Of a stretch of DNA of 64,000 nucleotides, positions 35,721 through 47,695 are shown piece by piece (position 1 is the stretch's first letter; the number at the start of each line of letters is the position of its first letter). Below the pieces are notes generated by a model. The model was not told the origin of the DNA and made no database searches. It saw only the letters and a list, made by a program, of their open reading frames with translations. A program made the translations under genes and the position numbers. Where the stretch lies: NCBI GenBank assembly GCA_965153455.1, contig OZ234493.1:5456001-5520000 (forward strand). The letters are read 5' to 3'. Source of the stretch: Sphagnum compactum (taxonomy: Eukaryota > Bryophyta > Sphagnopsida > Sphagnales).

Positions 35721-38700
35721 TGCATGGATTATACACACCTAATTATTACCTTGAATGGGGTAGCAAAACCAATATAACTAGCAGATTTTGTGGTGGATAA
35801 AGATAGCCAAATGCTATGATAAAAACATGGATGCCAAAAGTATTACTTGGAAAAAATATTGTCAAGATTTGTTAGATATTTTTCATGCTATGGTAACCAT
35901 TGCATGATAATAATGATAATTTAGATCACCACACATATATTAAATTCATCCATATGAATTCGTCATTTTATTCATTTTTCATAGGAGGGTTGAAGGTTTC
36001 ATCACCACTACATGAATAAAATATATATCTAGCGGGTGTAAGCACACTACACAATCTCTTTTTGGGCATCACACATGTTTTTCTTACATTTTTTATACAT
36101 AGATATAAAACATTAATAGTTTTTTTGAAATGCCAAAAAAGGGATTCACATTTGTAATGCTAATAGAATTAATGTTTCAACAATTTAAAAAATACATCAG
36201 TATCTTAAATATTCAATGAGAAATGGAGTTTTGAATTTTGATGACAATTTTATAAACACCATATAGAACTTATGAATATGAATATTTATTTTGTTGTGTA
36301 TTTAATTTAGTTCTATGTATTTAAAACTTCAAAACATTGTATGAAACCGGAGAGGACACTAAGGAAAAACATAAAAAATATGAGTAAAAATATAAGGTGC
36401 AATATATTGGTTGTTGGGTAAAATTATAAGTTAATTAGTTTTAAAAATGGTACATTTTATTCAAATAATCAATTTAATTATAATATAAAGTATATAATAA
36501 TCTGAAATAATGGATTATAATTAATATAGGGTGGCTTTAATATGTCTATATTAAAAAATAAAATAATAATAAAATAATAAAAAATAGGTTGAACAATTAT
36601 CTAATACCCCCTAAAATTGATTGTTTGACACACATAGATCCCAAACTTTACACTAAGTGTCCCCTTGGGTGTATGATTGATGTATAAAAAACTAAAGATG
36701 AATTGGATGGGTGGAATATGAGTTTAATTTATTATATTATGAGTTTTTCAAAAAAAATTATTATTAAAAAATTTCTCTTAAAAATAAAAATGATTATTTT
36801 CTTGAACTATATTTTAAGAACTTTTCTAAATGTTTATAACATCAGGACTTGAAATTGAAAATAAAAAAAGATGTTAATTTTCAATTATATCTTAATATTC
36901 ATATTTTAATCCAATTTTCTAATACATTGGAAACAAACTTTCAAAAGAGGCTTTCAACTATTGTAAAATAGACACTTTAATGTGCTTTCATTATTGTTTG
37001 GATGAACTTGGATTATCTAGTCTTATTGGGTATGTGATTCAAAAAGAATTTACTTTCACAAAAGTGATGGGCCAAGGTGAATTGACACTTATAACACTAG
37101 TACCATCAAATTATAATGAGTTTTCTTGCTGTGCATATTAAGCTTGAAACAAGTTTGGACTTGGAGACCCTAATTTAATTTAAGCATGTATGGGATGTTT
37201 TTAATTAATACTTAAAGACGATTTAAACAAAATTTGGACTTTTTTTATCACGGTACTAGTGGGGCTACTAGTTCACCCAAGGCCTAGGGGATGTCCTTAG
37301 GAAGTGGATTGTAGCTATACTTTCTAACCCGTAGTTCATGTTCATGCCTTTAGCCTAGGCCAAAAATGACAAAAAGCTTAAGTAGGCAAAAAAATTCTTG
37401 TAACCAATGAAGTGAGGTAGCATGCACCCAAGGGGTCAATTTTTTCTTCTTTTGGGGGGAGGGTGGAGGCGTTTGATTTCTTTTATTCTCAAAGTGTTCC
37501 CATGAAGTTTTCATTGTGTTCCCATCAAATTCCCAATGAATTTTCAACATGTTCCCCAAGTTCCCAGTAGATTTTAACTTTATCCGATATCCTTTGCCCC
37601 AAATTTTACTCTTGTAACTTATACGAATAGCCCAAAGGAAGAGATTACATCATAACATCTATTTTGGGATTGTGGACAAAGTTTTAGTTTTTTTGCTATT
37701 GATGGGCCAATCAAAGATGTGAATCAAAAAATTAAAGACATAGAACTTTAGGGGCCACCCTAACTAATTTAAATGAATCACAAATATTCTACCATAAAAA
37801 TATGTGTTACTTGTGATTATCATTGAAAAATATCTTGCATTAGCTATAGTTTAGATTTTGGTCCACATATTTTAAAAATGCAACAATTTGAAACAAAGTT
37901 TTGATGTGTAAGATAATTTTTCTTTTGAGATTCATTTCAAGTTTTAGACTGCATCTAATTATTGTCAAGCTTGAAACTTGTGAAAAATAACATTTTTGCG
38001 ATGAACTTTCAATAAATTGATATTTCATTTGTCTTTTCATAATTATTATCTTTTATTTTTGATGCACCAACCATGACCACATGTGTCCAAAAATGAAGAA
38101 ATTAGTTTAGCCAAAAAGATAGAAACAATTCATTATTTTTACCATTCATGTGTGAGAAAAAAAATTCAAATTGTCAAAAATATTCTTATTTTCTTGGACA
38201 AAGAGCAACCCATAAAATTTCAAAAAGTTCCAAAAAAAACATTAATTGTAATAAAACTAGTTATATGATAATTGGTTTGATTTTAAGATTCCATCTCGAA
38301 ATGTCTACACCATGATACTTTTTCTAGCATGCTCTTCAATGAAATATTTGAAACCCATTGTGCCCGAATTCTATTATGTTCTATCCCAGGGGTGGGTGCT
38401 TGACTTACAGGTCGACCAATATTTCTAAGCTTTCGACTAATTTCTCCAATCTTTTCCACAACGTTTTGAATATGATTTGGATTACCCCCATCCTTCAATT
38501 GCAAATATCCTTTGATGCGTGTGCACACATAGTAAAAATAAATATGTTAAGCTGTTACATAGTGGAGGCTTAATTTAGTTAGTTTCATGATTACTAAAGA
38601 ATATTTGAAAACTTATGTGGGTATTTGTTTCATTAAGTTATGTGATGTTTCACCTGTGTGCTCAATCAATGTGTAAGACAAAATTTAACATGGTATTAAA

Positions 38701-39690
38701 GTTTCAAGGCTTAGCTAGAGAACAAAAAAAGGACTATCATAGTAGTGAACATTGTTTTTGTTGCATTCACTTGATATGTTGGGATTAGGTTGTGAGAAAA
38801 AAAATTATTCAGTATATTTTTGTCTTTTCAACTTTTAATATAACTAGATGTGAACTAAAAACATAGAAAAGGCAAATTCTATTTGGAATGAACCAATCAA
38901 AAAAATTAAATTCCAAAGATTGAACTTTCTTCTTAAAAACTCTTATTTACTTAAGCCTACCTACTTACCTATGTGTGGCACATGACACAAAGCTATTTGT
39001 CCATGTGCATGGATCAAAAATCATAATACATGGACAGTCAAAATTAAACCTTTAAAAATAGATTTGATTTATTTAATAATCATCAAATCTGCCACATGTT
39101 GTCATGGCATTGGTCACTAGTTAAATGGGGTATACCATCATAGTTGACCATATGCTTCATTCACCATTTGACCATGATATCAAGTGATATCATCATTCTC
39201 AATAGATTTATTTGATGTAGCCCTTAGCTCTCTAAGGAATTTAAATATGGTGGTTCTCAGTCAAATGCACCTTACTAGAATTCTTGATTAACTTTTGTAA
39301 TTTGTTTGAAATATTAGAATCCACCAAAGATACTCAAATAATTGTTGTAGATGATTTTGTATAACCATTTGCTTGGGCTGTTATGATACATTAGGAATAG
39401 GATCCTTTTGAAAACAAAATATGTTATTGAAAGAATGGAAGGTTCATCGACTCCAGGTGCTTTGCTCATTGCTCATGTCACAAGCAATCCCAATCCCATA
39501 AAAAATTTAAAGTAAAATCACAATCACGGCACATATGGTACTATAAGGGAGATGAGTTATAAACAAGTAGGACTTCAGACAAATAAAATTTAAAAATGAG
39601 CTTAATATGTGTTTAACATTACCTGGAAATTGGAACTTGATGTCACTCAATGCAATAATAGACAATGGCTTTGTCTTGATATTCAATAAT
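35721..39690. other. Intergenic, nothing but dispersed repeats recognised
   Basis: AT-rich. Repeat D (inverted, 37430-37565) and repeat C (inverted, 37610-37715) lie here. No supported gene. Confidence 0.45.
37430..37715 (-). repeat. Dispersed repeats 'D' and 'C', adjoining inverted copies
   Basis: The reverse complement matches 22430-22640 (gggaacatgttgaaaat, gatgggaacacaatg) and, further on, 21670-21760 (tgattggcccatcaatag). C and D are neighbours in both places, so they may be parts of one larger element. Confidence 0.5.
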
Positions 39691-40330
39691 GATTAGTGTT
39701 TTATTTTTAATGGGCTCGATATGGTTGTAGGTTAAGGTGTATTTGTGAGGCTAGTTCTAGTAGACTTGTACTAGTACATTATGAATGAACCCAAATTTCA
39801 AATAGGAGTTATTTAGTCTTCAAAGATTCTTGATCTTTGGCATCATCATTTAGGTCGCTTAGACCCCCATAGTGTTCGCCAACATGGTAGAAACAATCTT
39901 TCACAAGGAATTTCTTCAAGGTTCTTGAGGTTACAAAACTTTGTTAGAGTTCTTGAAGGCAAACAATTTTATGAGTGCAAGGTCAAAATTGCAGAATGTA
40001 GCTAGCTGAACGTACACTATAGCTTATCCATATTGATTTTTGTAGCATGATTTGTCTTGCTTCAATTGTAGTTAGCCTCTATTTCATCTCATTCACATAT
40101 GACTTTAGCCATTATAAAAGTGGTTATCTTTCTTGTCCAAGAAATCCAACAACTTTAGGTGTTGAAAGAATTGCATGCAGTTGTGGAATGCTAGTTTCAA
40201 TGCAATGATATTAACCCTGTGCAATGATCCTGGTGGGGAATATTTGTTTGTTGTTGTGTAATCCTGCACTTATGGTTACAGGTCACTAAAATATCATCGA
40301 CTTAAATAATGAGGATGATAATATTGTCTA
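39690..40330 (+). mobile_element. Ty1/copia retrotransposon relic (GAG-pre-integrase and integrase)
   Basis: Translation gives LWHHHLGRLDPHSVRQ (39834-39881) followed by HGRNNLSQGISS, the LWHRRLGH-type zinc-binding start of copia integrase. Further on comes a stretch resembling the catalytic core (about 40090-40190, ending VLKELHAVVE) and then a D-PGGEYL-like block near 40230-40250, where active elements have D-GGEY. Several stops and frame changes break it. LTRs were not identified. Confidence 0.6.
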
Positions 40331-41601
40331 AGATCAGAATGCAAAGACTTCCAGGTTAATGAAACAAGGAACTAAGCATGAGACCATAGGAAGGAATTGA
40401 TTCGCTCGTGGCATGCTGAAGGCAATTGGCAAAGACCACATAGCAAGTGATGAAGCTTACAAAAATTTTGCTCTTGTTCTAGAAATACAGATCTCTTGGG
40501 CTGCTAAATATAGACATCCTCTTTGAAAAAATCATTAAGAAATGCAGACTTTGCATCATCATAATTTCTTCTTTGGCACACAGAATGTTCCACAGTGATA
40601 AAATCATATGGTATAATAGTGTGGCGCTATTGGGAAAATCCACAGCACGAACACATCAGGAACAGGAAAAAATAATCATTAAGAAGCAAACAAGTTTCAT
40701 TCTTATGACGAGTGCCATATGAAATGACTTATATGGTGGACTAGGCATAAAAGAGCTAATTGATCAAGATGACCAAACTGTCCTCCACTTGAGTATGTCC
40801 TCAATATCTGTTCTACAGTTCTCGCACTTTACTCCTGGCCATATCACTTATAAATTTAAGATGGCCAATTGTTGTGCCATAAGAAAATAGCCATCTTCCT
40901 ACTTGAATTATACTGTACACATACTACACGTTTACACTTCAAATTAAACTCTTGCATTCAGTCAAATGTTTATGTTTTGGGATAAAAACAATGTTCTCAG
41001 ACTGATGAAAAAGAGTCCATGTTTGTTGTCTTCATGAGAATGATCAACCAAAGTTAAATTTAGATCAGGCCCTCTATGGCTCCCCATCCCCAGAGTCCGC
41101 CACCCTGCCTCCTCCCCAAAGCCCTTGCCATCCTTATTCTTCTGCCTCTTGGTGCTCTTCATGGGGCTCTATAGCCAATTGGAATCACCATCCCTGAAAT
41201 TGAAATTTTCAAACATCTTCAAACATTGATATCGTTGCCCTTTCGAGCCCATCGATGTTAGTTAACAACGGCCTCACAGGTGGGACACCAACCCTAACAT
41301 CAAAGAAAGACCAGGTCACTTGCAATTCGATTCATCCACCAGCCTTCTGGTATTAAATCGCGCAAAGTCACACACATTAACGAATGTTTCTGATTGTCCA
41401 TTTTCTACTTGGATTTTGAATAGTTGCAAACCATGCTTCTTCACAAACCATACTAATGTTAGCATATAGAATCAAACCTGATGTGGTTGATACGTACTCT
41501 CTCAAATGGGTAAAACACTATGATGGATGCAAAATTTCCATCCCGCTTTTCAAGGAGTAGGTATCAGAATCTGCCTCCTATCCGTGGTGACCTGGGGCTT
41601 G
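40331..41601. other. Intergenic; one unassigned minus ORF
   Basis: Probably more decayed retroelement sequence. A minus-strand ORF at 40962-41162 (66 codons, starting MKSTKRQKNKDGKG and containing GEEAGWRTLGMG) is compositionally protein-like and is preceded by a possible splice acceptor (aatttcaatttcag). I do not recognise it. Confidence 0.3.
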
Positions 41602-41797
41602 GGTGAACCAGCACTCACACTTGACCCATGGTAAATACCCCAAAACTCATGTAAAATTCTTCTAAATATTAGAAATGTCCTTAGCTTAGGCTAAATCAAG
41701 GTCTCCAAGTCCAAATGTAACATTTCTTGGTCTTAATTTGGCCACTAAAGGGCCTCGGTCAAGAAGGTGAAGGTACCAGTGTGGGTGCTGGTTCACC
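41602..41797. mobile_element. 196-bp MITE-like element with 20-bp terminal inverted repeats
   Basis: GGTGAACCAGCACTCACACT at 41602-41621 and its reverse complement (19 of 20 match) at 41778-41797 bound an AT-richer core without coding capacity. No clear target-site duplication was seen, so the superfamily is open. Confidence 0.6.
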
Positions 41798-42493
41798 GTG
41801 GCCGAGATCTAGTATCTTTAGTTTCATATAGCCTTCACCTTGTGCTTTACAATGGGAAAAGCCCATGGGTGGGGACATTCCCAAAATGTTGGGCCAGGCT
41901 TAGCAATTGCCTTCACTTTGTCCTGAGCCCCTTACCTTGGGAACGCCCCCACCATGAGGTTTTACCCCACACATTATAGCCCATGCCTGAGGCAGTTTCA
42001 ATATGTGTGTAAAGATTGCAAAGACCTGGTCCCCCAAAATTAGTGTAGATGAGAGCACCTTATTTACGGTGACTTTTCAGCGAGCATTTCAAAAACAAAA
42101 TGCCCACATGGGCGAGTGTTTTGTTCTCAAAATGTTTTGCCTCCTTTTTCTCTCTTTTTTGCCCTGTGGTGTATCATGTTTGGAGCAGGTCTTTAGGCTC
42201 TTAAGCCCTTGGCAGCAGGCTTTATCAAATTCGAGAGTCTGTGCTTGACTATGTCTCATGCGGGCCCTTATTCTGGTAAAGGGGGCTTTACCTTATGCCT
42301 ATAATTATTTTGTCTCTGTTAATTTCCCCACCATCCCCAGTCATTTCCTATTTTCAGGAAATTTCATTTTTCTGTTGTTTCTTTTACGTTCTTAAATTTG
42401 TCCATCACTCATTTTGGCTTAAGCTTTTAAAACAGCTTAGGAACTATTATGAGTCATATTAATTAGTTAAAATTAGGTGTGAATCACTGTTGC

Positions 42494-42560
42494 AATGGTC
42501 TACTGTGATTGGCCCATCACCAAAAAAAAATTTGAAACCTCCCCCAAAATAGAAAATAAC
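42494..42560 (+). repeat. Dispersed repeat 'C', copy 4
   Basis: tgattggcccatcaccaaaa followed by cctcccccaaaatag; see the copy at 21670. Confidence 0.5.
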
Positions 42561-43553
42561 TTGCTTTATATTGTTTTAGATAACCTCGTAAAATCATATA
42601 AATGTATTTGTTTTATTCTTACACATCTCATCTCATCTTATTACATCCAAAACAATTGGTTTATAGAGTGTAATGGAGATGGAACCATACGTAGGTTTAA
42701 AGTGGGTCAACTCTAAATTCTTTAGGAAAATGATTGAATCGGAGGTTTTAGGTTCCACAAGATTTTTTTAATAAAAGTTAAAACAAGCACCAAAGATTGT
42801 TTTGAAATAAAAAACCGGAGGACACTGGTTCAAACACTTCAGTTCTCTTGGCAGCCCTATGAGGTTCTTATGTTCAAACACAAGCTAGGTTCTCTTGGGT
42901 CAGGTGCTGTGGTTCTTGAATTCTAATAAATAAAAGGGGTTGCTTCTATGTTGGGCGGTTACCCAGTTTGACTAGTTAGAACTGCCAATTCTGATTCTAG
43001 TTAGTAAAACTAAAATTGGATTTGAGTTCCATTTTTGGAACTGGCTTTGGAACTGGGATCAGATCCAAAACCAAATAAGGGTCAGAACTTGGATCAGGTT
43101 TGCGATTCCACTTATGTTTAGAACAACAGTCAGAATTGGAATGGGGTCTGGTTTTCAGAACTGAAGAGAATTGTAATATTTTATTTGGTTCAAAGAGCCC
43201 AACCTCACCTGGAACTGGATTCCAGGTTTCATTGTGGCGTGAAACCCAAAACCAGAATAATTGAACATTTGTCGACCGACACCAATTGCTTTCCCCTTCC
43301 CTTTGTGGGGTACAGAGCATCTCTTACATACCGCCGAGGAGAAGTTCCCATGTTCAAACTTCCAACCTCCCTTATAAGTTATCATCACATGACAAGCAAG
43401 TGGGTAAACTTGTATATAAATTCAACGAGAATCTACTTGCAAAAAAGTAGCTCTGGAGAAACCCACAGTGAGACCCAGTGGAGAAACATTCGTACAAACT
43501 ATTGAAACCTAGCAGGTTTAGCACTAAATAATCATGAGAAAATAATAATTTAA

Positions 43554-43714
43554 AGGTGCATTCACACATGGTGTTAAGGACTCTAGTATTAAGTTGCCTA
43601 ACACCAAGCTAATTGTTTAGGACCTAAACCTATTTATCATGAAAATGTTATGTTAAGTTAATATAAACTTAATATTAAATAATCACCCATTTAACATTAG
43701 GTGTGAATGCAGCT
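43554..43714 (+). mobile_element. Complete 161-bp Tourist-like MITE with TAA target duplication
   Basis: Terminal inverted repeats AGGTGCATTCACAC and GTGTGAATGCAGCT (13 of 14 complementary, extending imperfectly to 24 bp) are flanked by TAA at 43551-43553 and 43715-43717. A TWA target duplication is typical of PIF/Harbinger-derived MITEs. A truncated relative lies at 13741-13905. Confidence 0.75.
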
Positions 43715-43745
43715 TAAGATGTATTACTTAACAAGTAAAAAGTAT

Positions 43746-43970
43746 CAGGGTTTTTTTAAAAAAATTCTTGAAGCACGTGAACCAACAATCCTTCACAAGA
43801 GGACTTAGCCAAATTTGTGTACATGTCAAAAAGAAAAGTAAAAAAACTTTTAGAAACCCCTTTATGTACCGACAACGTGCAAGGACCTGTAATCCAAATA
43901 TGGCTATTTCAATGTTTTTTTTCCACCAAGTGGCGAAATTCCCCCAGCAAAAAAAAAACATTGAAAAGGA
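43746..43970 (-). repeat. Repeat P, copy 5
   Basis: In reverse complement it contains caaatttggctaagtcctct, shared with copy 1 through 'tcctcttgtg', then a tail aaaaaaaccctg. The left half of the palindrome is degraded (tacacaaatttggcta). Its right limit is inferred from the duplicate at 44100-44130, which lacks it. Confidence 0.6.
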
Positions 43971-45038
43971 CACATTAACCATTTCTTAATGGTTATGCCA
44001 GAAACTAAAAAGAAAACATATTAAATATTTCAGCAGTAAATAATCATGCAAAAACCTCAGGACTTTTCAGATAACATTAAGGTGTACTTAACAAGTTAAA
44101 AAGTAGACCTAATAATTTCATAATGGTTATGCCAAAATCTTAGAAGAAAATATATTAAATACTCAATGTCAAAGTGCCGAACTTGCTAGGTTACTCTGGT
44201 GGATTGTGCATTATTCTCAAATTAGCCAAGTTCATTCACTGGTAACAATTCCCAGCATAAACTAGCATTAAATGATGATTGTCCTAGGTAGGCCTAAGGG
44301 ATCAAAACGCAATCTGAAAATTGAGAGTGTTATGTGACAACATTTCAAACACTTTCAAACAATTTCAAAATAAGGATTTTTTTTGTCTTGCTGCCTTTCC
44401 TTTCACAGCACTTGAAATTATTTTTGCCATAATTGTATGAATAATCTTTAATTATATCGATAGTGAAAACCTTAATACCTTTCATAATATTGTGCGCTAG
44501 GCCTACCTCCACTCCAGGTCCCAGAAGGGACCACCTAGTTTTACAAAATTGGGAGTGCAAGTGGTGACCAATGTTGGAGAGAAATTAATTTTTTGTCAAT
44601 AGGTTATGAGCTGAGCTGCCAACTTGAAAAAGCATTTAGTCAGAGGGGTAAATGTCGGGGTTGACAACCTATTGGAGATAACTTGGAGTTACAATTTTTG
44701 AACAATTAATTTTCCTTTCTCTAGAATTTGAATCAATTTTTTTGAGCAAATGACTCTCCTATGTAACTAACTGTTTGTTCTGCTCATACATTGGTGGCAA
44801 CTTAAGAAGTGCCTAGGTCTTGATGTGGCTAATTTAATTGTTTTTATTCCCAATAAATGGCAAAAGACATCCCTAGAAATCACAAATTATTCGTGTTTTT
44901 CTCATTTTCTGGAAAAAAATTCGCGAATTTGCCCAAGTTGCAAAAATTCGTCAATTTGTGATAGTAAGAGAGATTAGGCAACAAACTGAAAAATAGGAAA
45001 AAAGAAGAAGAAAAAACAAAATTGAAGAGGAAGCTGAG

Positions 45039-45119
45039 ATGAGAAAACGAAGCGTCTGGGAAGCAACACGATTTGCCGTAACCGCGTACGCCGTTGACGA
45101 AGGAGCTCATGATGTCGTG
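45039..45119 (+). CDS. Orphan first exon, unknown protein (partial)
   Basis: ATG at 45039 opens 27 codons (MRKRSVWEATRFAVTAYAVD and a further EGAHDVV) that end exactly at a strong donor (GTG|GTATGT). Composition and GC content are unlike the AT-rich surroundings and look coding. No following exon with a clear frame was found; an acceptor at 45447 (cttagcag) would add about ten residues and a stop. The duplicated DUF1218 segment starts at 45493, so the rest of a former gene may have been displaced. I do not recognise the protein. Confidence 0.35.
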
Positions 45120-45290
45120 GTATGTTTCCTTTGTTTTCTCGGATTTCCAGATTGATTCGCAGCTCCAGTTTTTCCGTCTACTTGCACCTTTACCAGATCA
45201 TCGTCAATCGGTAGACTTTTTTGTTCCCAGGCCTGCCACCGATTTTCAGAATTCCTCAACTGTTGCAGCTTCTTCTTTTGCATCATCATC

Positions 45291-45362
45291 CCACGGGACT
45301 TCTCCTCCTCCTCCTCCTCCTCCTCCTCCTCGTCCTGGGTCTTCTTCTTCTTCTTCTTCTTG
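45291..45362 (+). repeat. (CTC)n and (TTC)n microsatellites
   Basis: About nine CTC/TCC units, then cgtcctggg, then about seven TTC units, upstream of DUF1218 copy B. ORFs on both strands here (poly-Pro/Ser and poly-Lys/Glu) come from these repeats. Confidence 0.85.
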
Positions 45363-45547
45363 CAGCACACATTAAGTTTGGTTTTTTCCTTCTTTCATAA
45401 CACGCCCAGTGTGCTCGGTTATATCTGCAACTTTTCTTAGCAGCAGTATTTCCAGTTGACGCAAAACTGCGGGTGAGGGAGCAGGCGGGAAGCTAGCTAG
45501 AGGTGTAACATAGCAGCGACTGCAGTGCGCCAGAGTGGAACGCAAGT

Positions 45548-47154
45548 ATGGGGAACGGTGGGGTGTCCAAGCTCGTGGTGGTCATCAGCTTTGTCTTCTT
45601 CATAATCGCATTCGGGCTTGCCCTCGGCTCGGAAATTAAGCGAAGCAAGGTCCGCGCATTCTGTTTCTCTGTGATTTAAGCTTGTTTCAAGCATCCTAAA
45701 GGAGGTTCTACAATTTGGAAGTGATCTGCAGTAGTGGGGTAAAAGAAGAGATTTCCAGACCTGGAAAACCTGATGCCTATTGCGATTTCTTTGTTCCTAT
45801 TGAAATTGCAAATGTAAGATCTAGTAGTAATGGAGCATCAAGCAATCAGCCCCGGCAAGAGACAATAGAACGAGTTGTTGCAGGACTCGAGGCACATACC
45901 CACTCGTGCAAATGGATGTGAATATTGATCAGCTCACAAATTCTTGAGCTACATGATGTTCAACATACGCACACTTGCAGACAGCTTACAGCTTCCTGAT
46001 CAATAAGATCAGCTTAAATAAGAGAGAAGATTTTTCCAGTATCTAGCTATGAACTTCACTCTGATCAAAGGAGGACATGCAAAAAATCATCTGCTGATCA
46101 CTCTCCTCAGGATTAATGGTGGGTTCTTGGTCATGTGACGGTTTTCTCATGGCTGCAGGTTACGAAGATCGACCACAACTTAGATGACACACTTGAATGC
46201 TATTACAGTGGAAATACATCAACTGGACTCGCTGTAGCTGCACTCGTCTTTTTGGTGGTTGCCCAGCTGTTTGTTACCATTACTACACGATGTCTGTGCT
46301 GTGCTACCAGTGCTTACAAACCTGGTGCTGCTCGCACAGTTGCTGTAGTGGCCTTCATATTCTCATGGTAAAGATATCAATCTTTCTCAATTTGTAAGTG
46401 TGAAAATAAATTTGGATTCCACTTGGACATTAACATAGGTGAGGTCCTGCAATCAGGACATTTCACCTTGGGAGAGGCCCTGCTGCTGTCCTTGGACCTC
46501 AGGCTCCACCCTTGGATCCCTGGCCTGAGGTCCAAGTGGAAAATATGCTGACAGCAGGAGCTCTCTGGCATAAATCTTACACCTAAGTTCCCTCTGATCG
46601 GGACCTTACACCATACTTCCCTCTGAGCAAGGTCGATCTCACACCATAATTCTCCTCTTACCCCCAAAAAGCAGGATTTTACCCTAGGTAAGCGCCTTCA
46701 TTTAATGAAACAAAAAAGTCTCGGACATTGTTACATGAAGCTGAAGTATTTTGATCTAGATTACTATTCTAAATGAATTAAGGATAGAAGTATTGAACTT
46801 CTAGATCATCTAGTCATGCATCTAATCATTGGTGAGTTGCAGCATGTACTGAAATGGTCTTGAGCTTTTTGCCTCTGTTGCAGGTTGTTTTTTGCTGTTG
46901 CGTTCTTTTTTCTTATTGTAGGAGCAATTGCAAATCATGCACATACAAATGCAGATGTAACCTGTGAGCAATTGAAATCAGCCGTGTTTGCCATTGGAGC
47001 TGCCTTTACTTTCCTCACCATGCTGATGAGCATACTTTACTATATACTCATATCCAAGGCTTCAATTTCTGCAGTGCCCTATGGCGCTGGTGGTCCTGCT
47101 TATTATGGTGGTCATGGAAATCCTCCATCAGTAGGATTGGCTACTTATGCTTAA
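45548..47154 (+). CDS. DUF1218 family membrane protein, copy B (three exons)
   Basis: Exons 45548-45649, 46159-46367 and 46884-47154 join in frame to give 193 aa, with exon 1 and 2 lengths (102 and 209 nt) and intron phases identical to copy A. It has four hydrophobic segments as in copy A. The loop after segment 2 reads TRCLCCATSAYKPGAART, keeping the CLCC typical of the family, and extracytosolic cysteines are in ECYYSGN and VTCEQLK. The C-terminus has an extra Gly/Tyr-rich stretch (YGAGGPAYYGGHGNPP) before the shared PSVGL end. The family has roles in cell-wall lignin and vascular patterning in flowering plants; its function in this organism is unknown. Copy B appears the more conservative duplicate. 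Confidence 0.9.
46415..46730. mobile_element. Copy-B-specific insertion in intron 2, with hairpin
   Basis: Intron 2 of copy A runs from the donor straight to 'agctgaagtattt', while copy B has about 300 extra bp there. Inside is a perfect 13-bp inverted repeat (TTGGACCTCAGGC, 46492-46504 with 46523-46535) enclosed by a CCTGCTG/CAGCAGG pair. Its GC content is higher than the rest of the intron. Element class unknown. Confidence 0.5.
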
Positions 47155-47695
47155 ACCACAGAATCATCAGAACTTCCCCAACTTCCCCTGGAAAGCGCAA
47201 CAATCTTGTCTGGGGTCAAGTCTTGCTGATCTCTTCTCCAACTGAATTCATTCCCAGATTTACTGAGATTTGATGATGATCCAGCTGACTCCTTTGTATT
47301 CTAGTGCAACTCCAAACGATCCAGTTATGTAGTCTAGGTTGTGTGAGGCTTAATATAGTTTGTGCACATTTTGTGACTGACAAAGCCAAAATTTGTTCCA
47401 AAAATGGGTTCATGAATTTGTCTAGGAGAAGAACAGGGTTTTTTCTTTTGGGTGACTTTGACTTTTCACTTCACAAATACAGCAGCATGTGTGTCTGCAT
47501 GATGTGCCATTACATTTAGAGATCTCTAGCCTCTGCTAATTTTGTAATTTCTGAAATGCATGGCTCTTTGTGAGGAGGTTTTGATGTATTGGAGTTTCTG
47601 ATCCCCAATCAACAAACTTTTTGTACTGTACTTCTTAGATTGGTGAGAAATGGGTTTTGAACATTGAAATCTTATTTGTAAGCCTGCTAGACATT

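Larger units (their letters stand above)
43520..44160 (+). repeat. Local tandem duplication, first copy split by two insertions
   Basis: Blocks from the first copy (aaataatcatga; cttaacaagtaaaaagta at 43728-43744; ttaatggttatgcc) reappear in order at 44036-44135 without interruption. In the first copy the MITE (43554-43714) and repeat P copy 5 (43746-43970) separate these blocks. The second copy therefore shows the empty sites. Confidence 0.7.
45493..47695 (+). repeat. Duplicated segment carrying DUF1218 copy B
   Basis: Partner of 33247-35720. Homology starts at ctagctag (45493) and fades after gaaatcttatttgtaagcct (about 47684). Intron 2 holds a B-specific insertion. Confidence 0.85.

Noticed and set aside
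45107-45375. Pro/Ser-rich plus ORF and Lys/Glu-rich minus ORF
   Set aside because: Both are mainly translations of the CTC and TTC microsatellites; no domain and no homologue recognised.
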